From JBJXHC01 sp046160825 (GTDB taxonomy: Bacteria > Bacteroidota > Ignavibacteria > UBA10030 > UBA6906): a DNA stretch of 14,032 bases. The stretch spans positions 1-14,032 of the forward strand of contig JBJXHC010000107.1 in assembly GCA_046160825.1 (NCBI GenBank), written 5' to 3'. Both the position numbers and the translations under genes were made by a program. The notes under the pieces were generated by a model. The model saw only the letters and a program-made list of their open reading frames with translations. It had not been told where the DNA came from and made no database searches. This document shows, piece after piece, positions 13,405-14,032 of the stretch (within the stretch, counting starts at the first letter, position 1; every line of letters starts with the position of its first letter).

Positions 13405-14032
13405 GACACGACGACGATCGGTGGTTCTTCCTGAACCACGAATGACATGATGATATACGCGAGTACCGCAAATCCGAATGATGCGATGGCAGCAACAACA
13501 AAGAGAAGTCGCACGATCGTCGGATCAATACCGAAGTACGTCCCCAAGCCGCCACATACGCCGGTAAGTTTTCTCTCAGCTCGTGAGCGATACAGTTTGC
13601 GAGGAGCCACCTGTGCGACAGGTTCTGCAGCAGACTGGGAATCATTACCAGCCACCTCCGGTGGTGGAGCAGCCGAAACATAATTCCTTCCGCCGAAGAG
13701 AAACGCCACGCCCGCGAGAATCAACACGACTGCAAGAACGACATCCCAGGACAAATCCCACCAATGGTGCCAGAGCGAGAGCCCGAGATTACTCAGCAGC
13801 CACATACCGCCGACAACAACCAACAGCACGCCCCAGAATTTTTGATTGTTCATGGAACCTATGCGACCGGGAGCAGAATTCGCTACGCTCGGATTTGGGG
13901 GCATAATAATCATGGCAAGAATATAGAGGATGATGCCTGAACCTCCGAACAATGTCAGGAGCACCCAGGCAATCCGGACGAGCGTCGAGTCGAGACCGAA
14001 ATATTCAGCAACACCACCGCACACACCGTCAA
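13401..14032 (-). CDS. Double PspC-domain membrane protein, 5' end outside the window
   Basis: The reading frame is open to the right edge, so the true start is beyond 14032; the visible 210 codons start inside the first PspC domain (DGVCGGVAEYFGLDSTLVR). Counting from the GTG at 14024: PspC domain 1 is about residues 1-42; a LiaF-like two-segment membrane region follows (FWGVLLVVVGGMWLLSNLGL, 63-82, and about 94-111); then a polar linker (112-143) and a second PspC domain (KLYRSRAERKLTGVCGGLGTYFG, 143-165, and a membrane helix to about 195). PspC domains sit in the inner membrane and, in Enterobacteria, relieve PspA repression under envelope stress; here the role is inferred. Two PspC domains on either side of a LiaF-like region in one protein is less common than the single-domain form. 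The TGA overlaps the ATG of the LiaF-like gene. Confidence 0.9.
   Translation of the reverse strand, partial: DGVCGGVAEYFGLDSTLVRIAWVLLTLFGGSGIILYILAMIIMPPNPSVANSAPGRIGSMNNQKFWGVLLVVVGGMWLLSNLGLSLWHHWWDLSWDVVLAVVLILAGVAFLFGGRNYVSAAPPPEVAGNDSQSAAEPVAQVAPRKLYRSRAERKLTGVCGGLGTYFGIDPTIVRLLFVVAAIASFGFAVLAYIIMSFVVQEEPPIVVVS

Overview
The window shows dense bacterial coding on both strands and contains no rRNA, tRNA, CRISPR array or transposase that I can see. Protein similarity, the mixture of strong and absent Shine-Dalgarno sites, and gaps filled with short low-complexity repeats suggest a member of the FCB superphylum (Ignavibacteria/Chlorobiota-like or a neighbouring lineage). That placement is inference, because no taxonomic marker was compared.

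Left block (1-7255, all minus strand). Reading in the direction of transcription, the genes are: a membrane-anchored SGNH/GDSL-type hydrolase; the N-terminal half of carbamoyl-phosphate synthase large subunit (CarB1); a small exported Spy/CpxP-like protein; the C-terminal half of the same synthase (CarB2); a NodU/TobZ-type carbamoyltransferase; and the start of a short membrane protein of the SxtJ type that runs off the left edge. The two CarB halves together contain a complete CarB, and the exported-protein gene sits exactly between them, joined by 4-base overlaps on both sides. The carbamoyltransferase starts 12 bases after CarB2 ends. An enzyme that makes carbamoyl phosphate is therefore apparently co-transcribed with one that uses it. 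With the SGNH hydrolase and SxtJ-type partner nearby, O-carbamoylation of a surface glycan or secondary metabolite is the likeliest use of the transferase, while CarB probably also serves pyrimidine and arginine synthesis. carA is not in the window.

Middle block (7393-9711, plus strand). A lipoprotein of unknown function is followed 3 bases later by an MdtG-like major facilitator drug exporter. A compact HicA-HicB toxin-antitoxin pair follows. The pair is bracketed by inverted copies of a degenerate 'GTAGAGT' repeat, the left copy of which encodes the C-terminal tail of the transporter.

Right block. A full-length DNA polymerase I with all three enzymatic domains intact (9831-12665, plus) converges on a minus-strand pair of envelope proteins: a protein with two PspC domains (5' end outside the window) and a six-segment LiaF-like membrane protein. 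The 223-base gap between the convergent genes holds several dispersed repeat elements and no recognisable gene.

The most unusual feature is the split carB with an exported-protein gene embedded at the break, whose signal peptide is itself written in a low-complexity inverted repeat.
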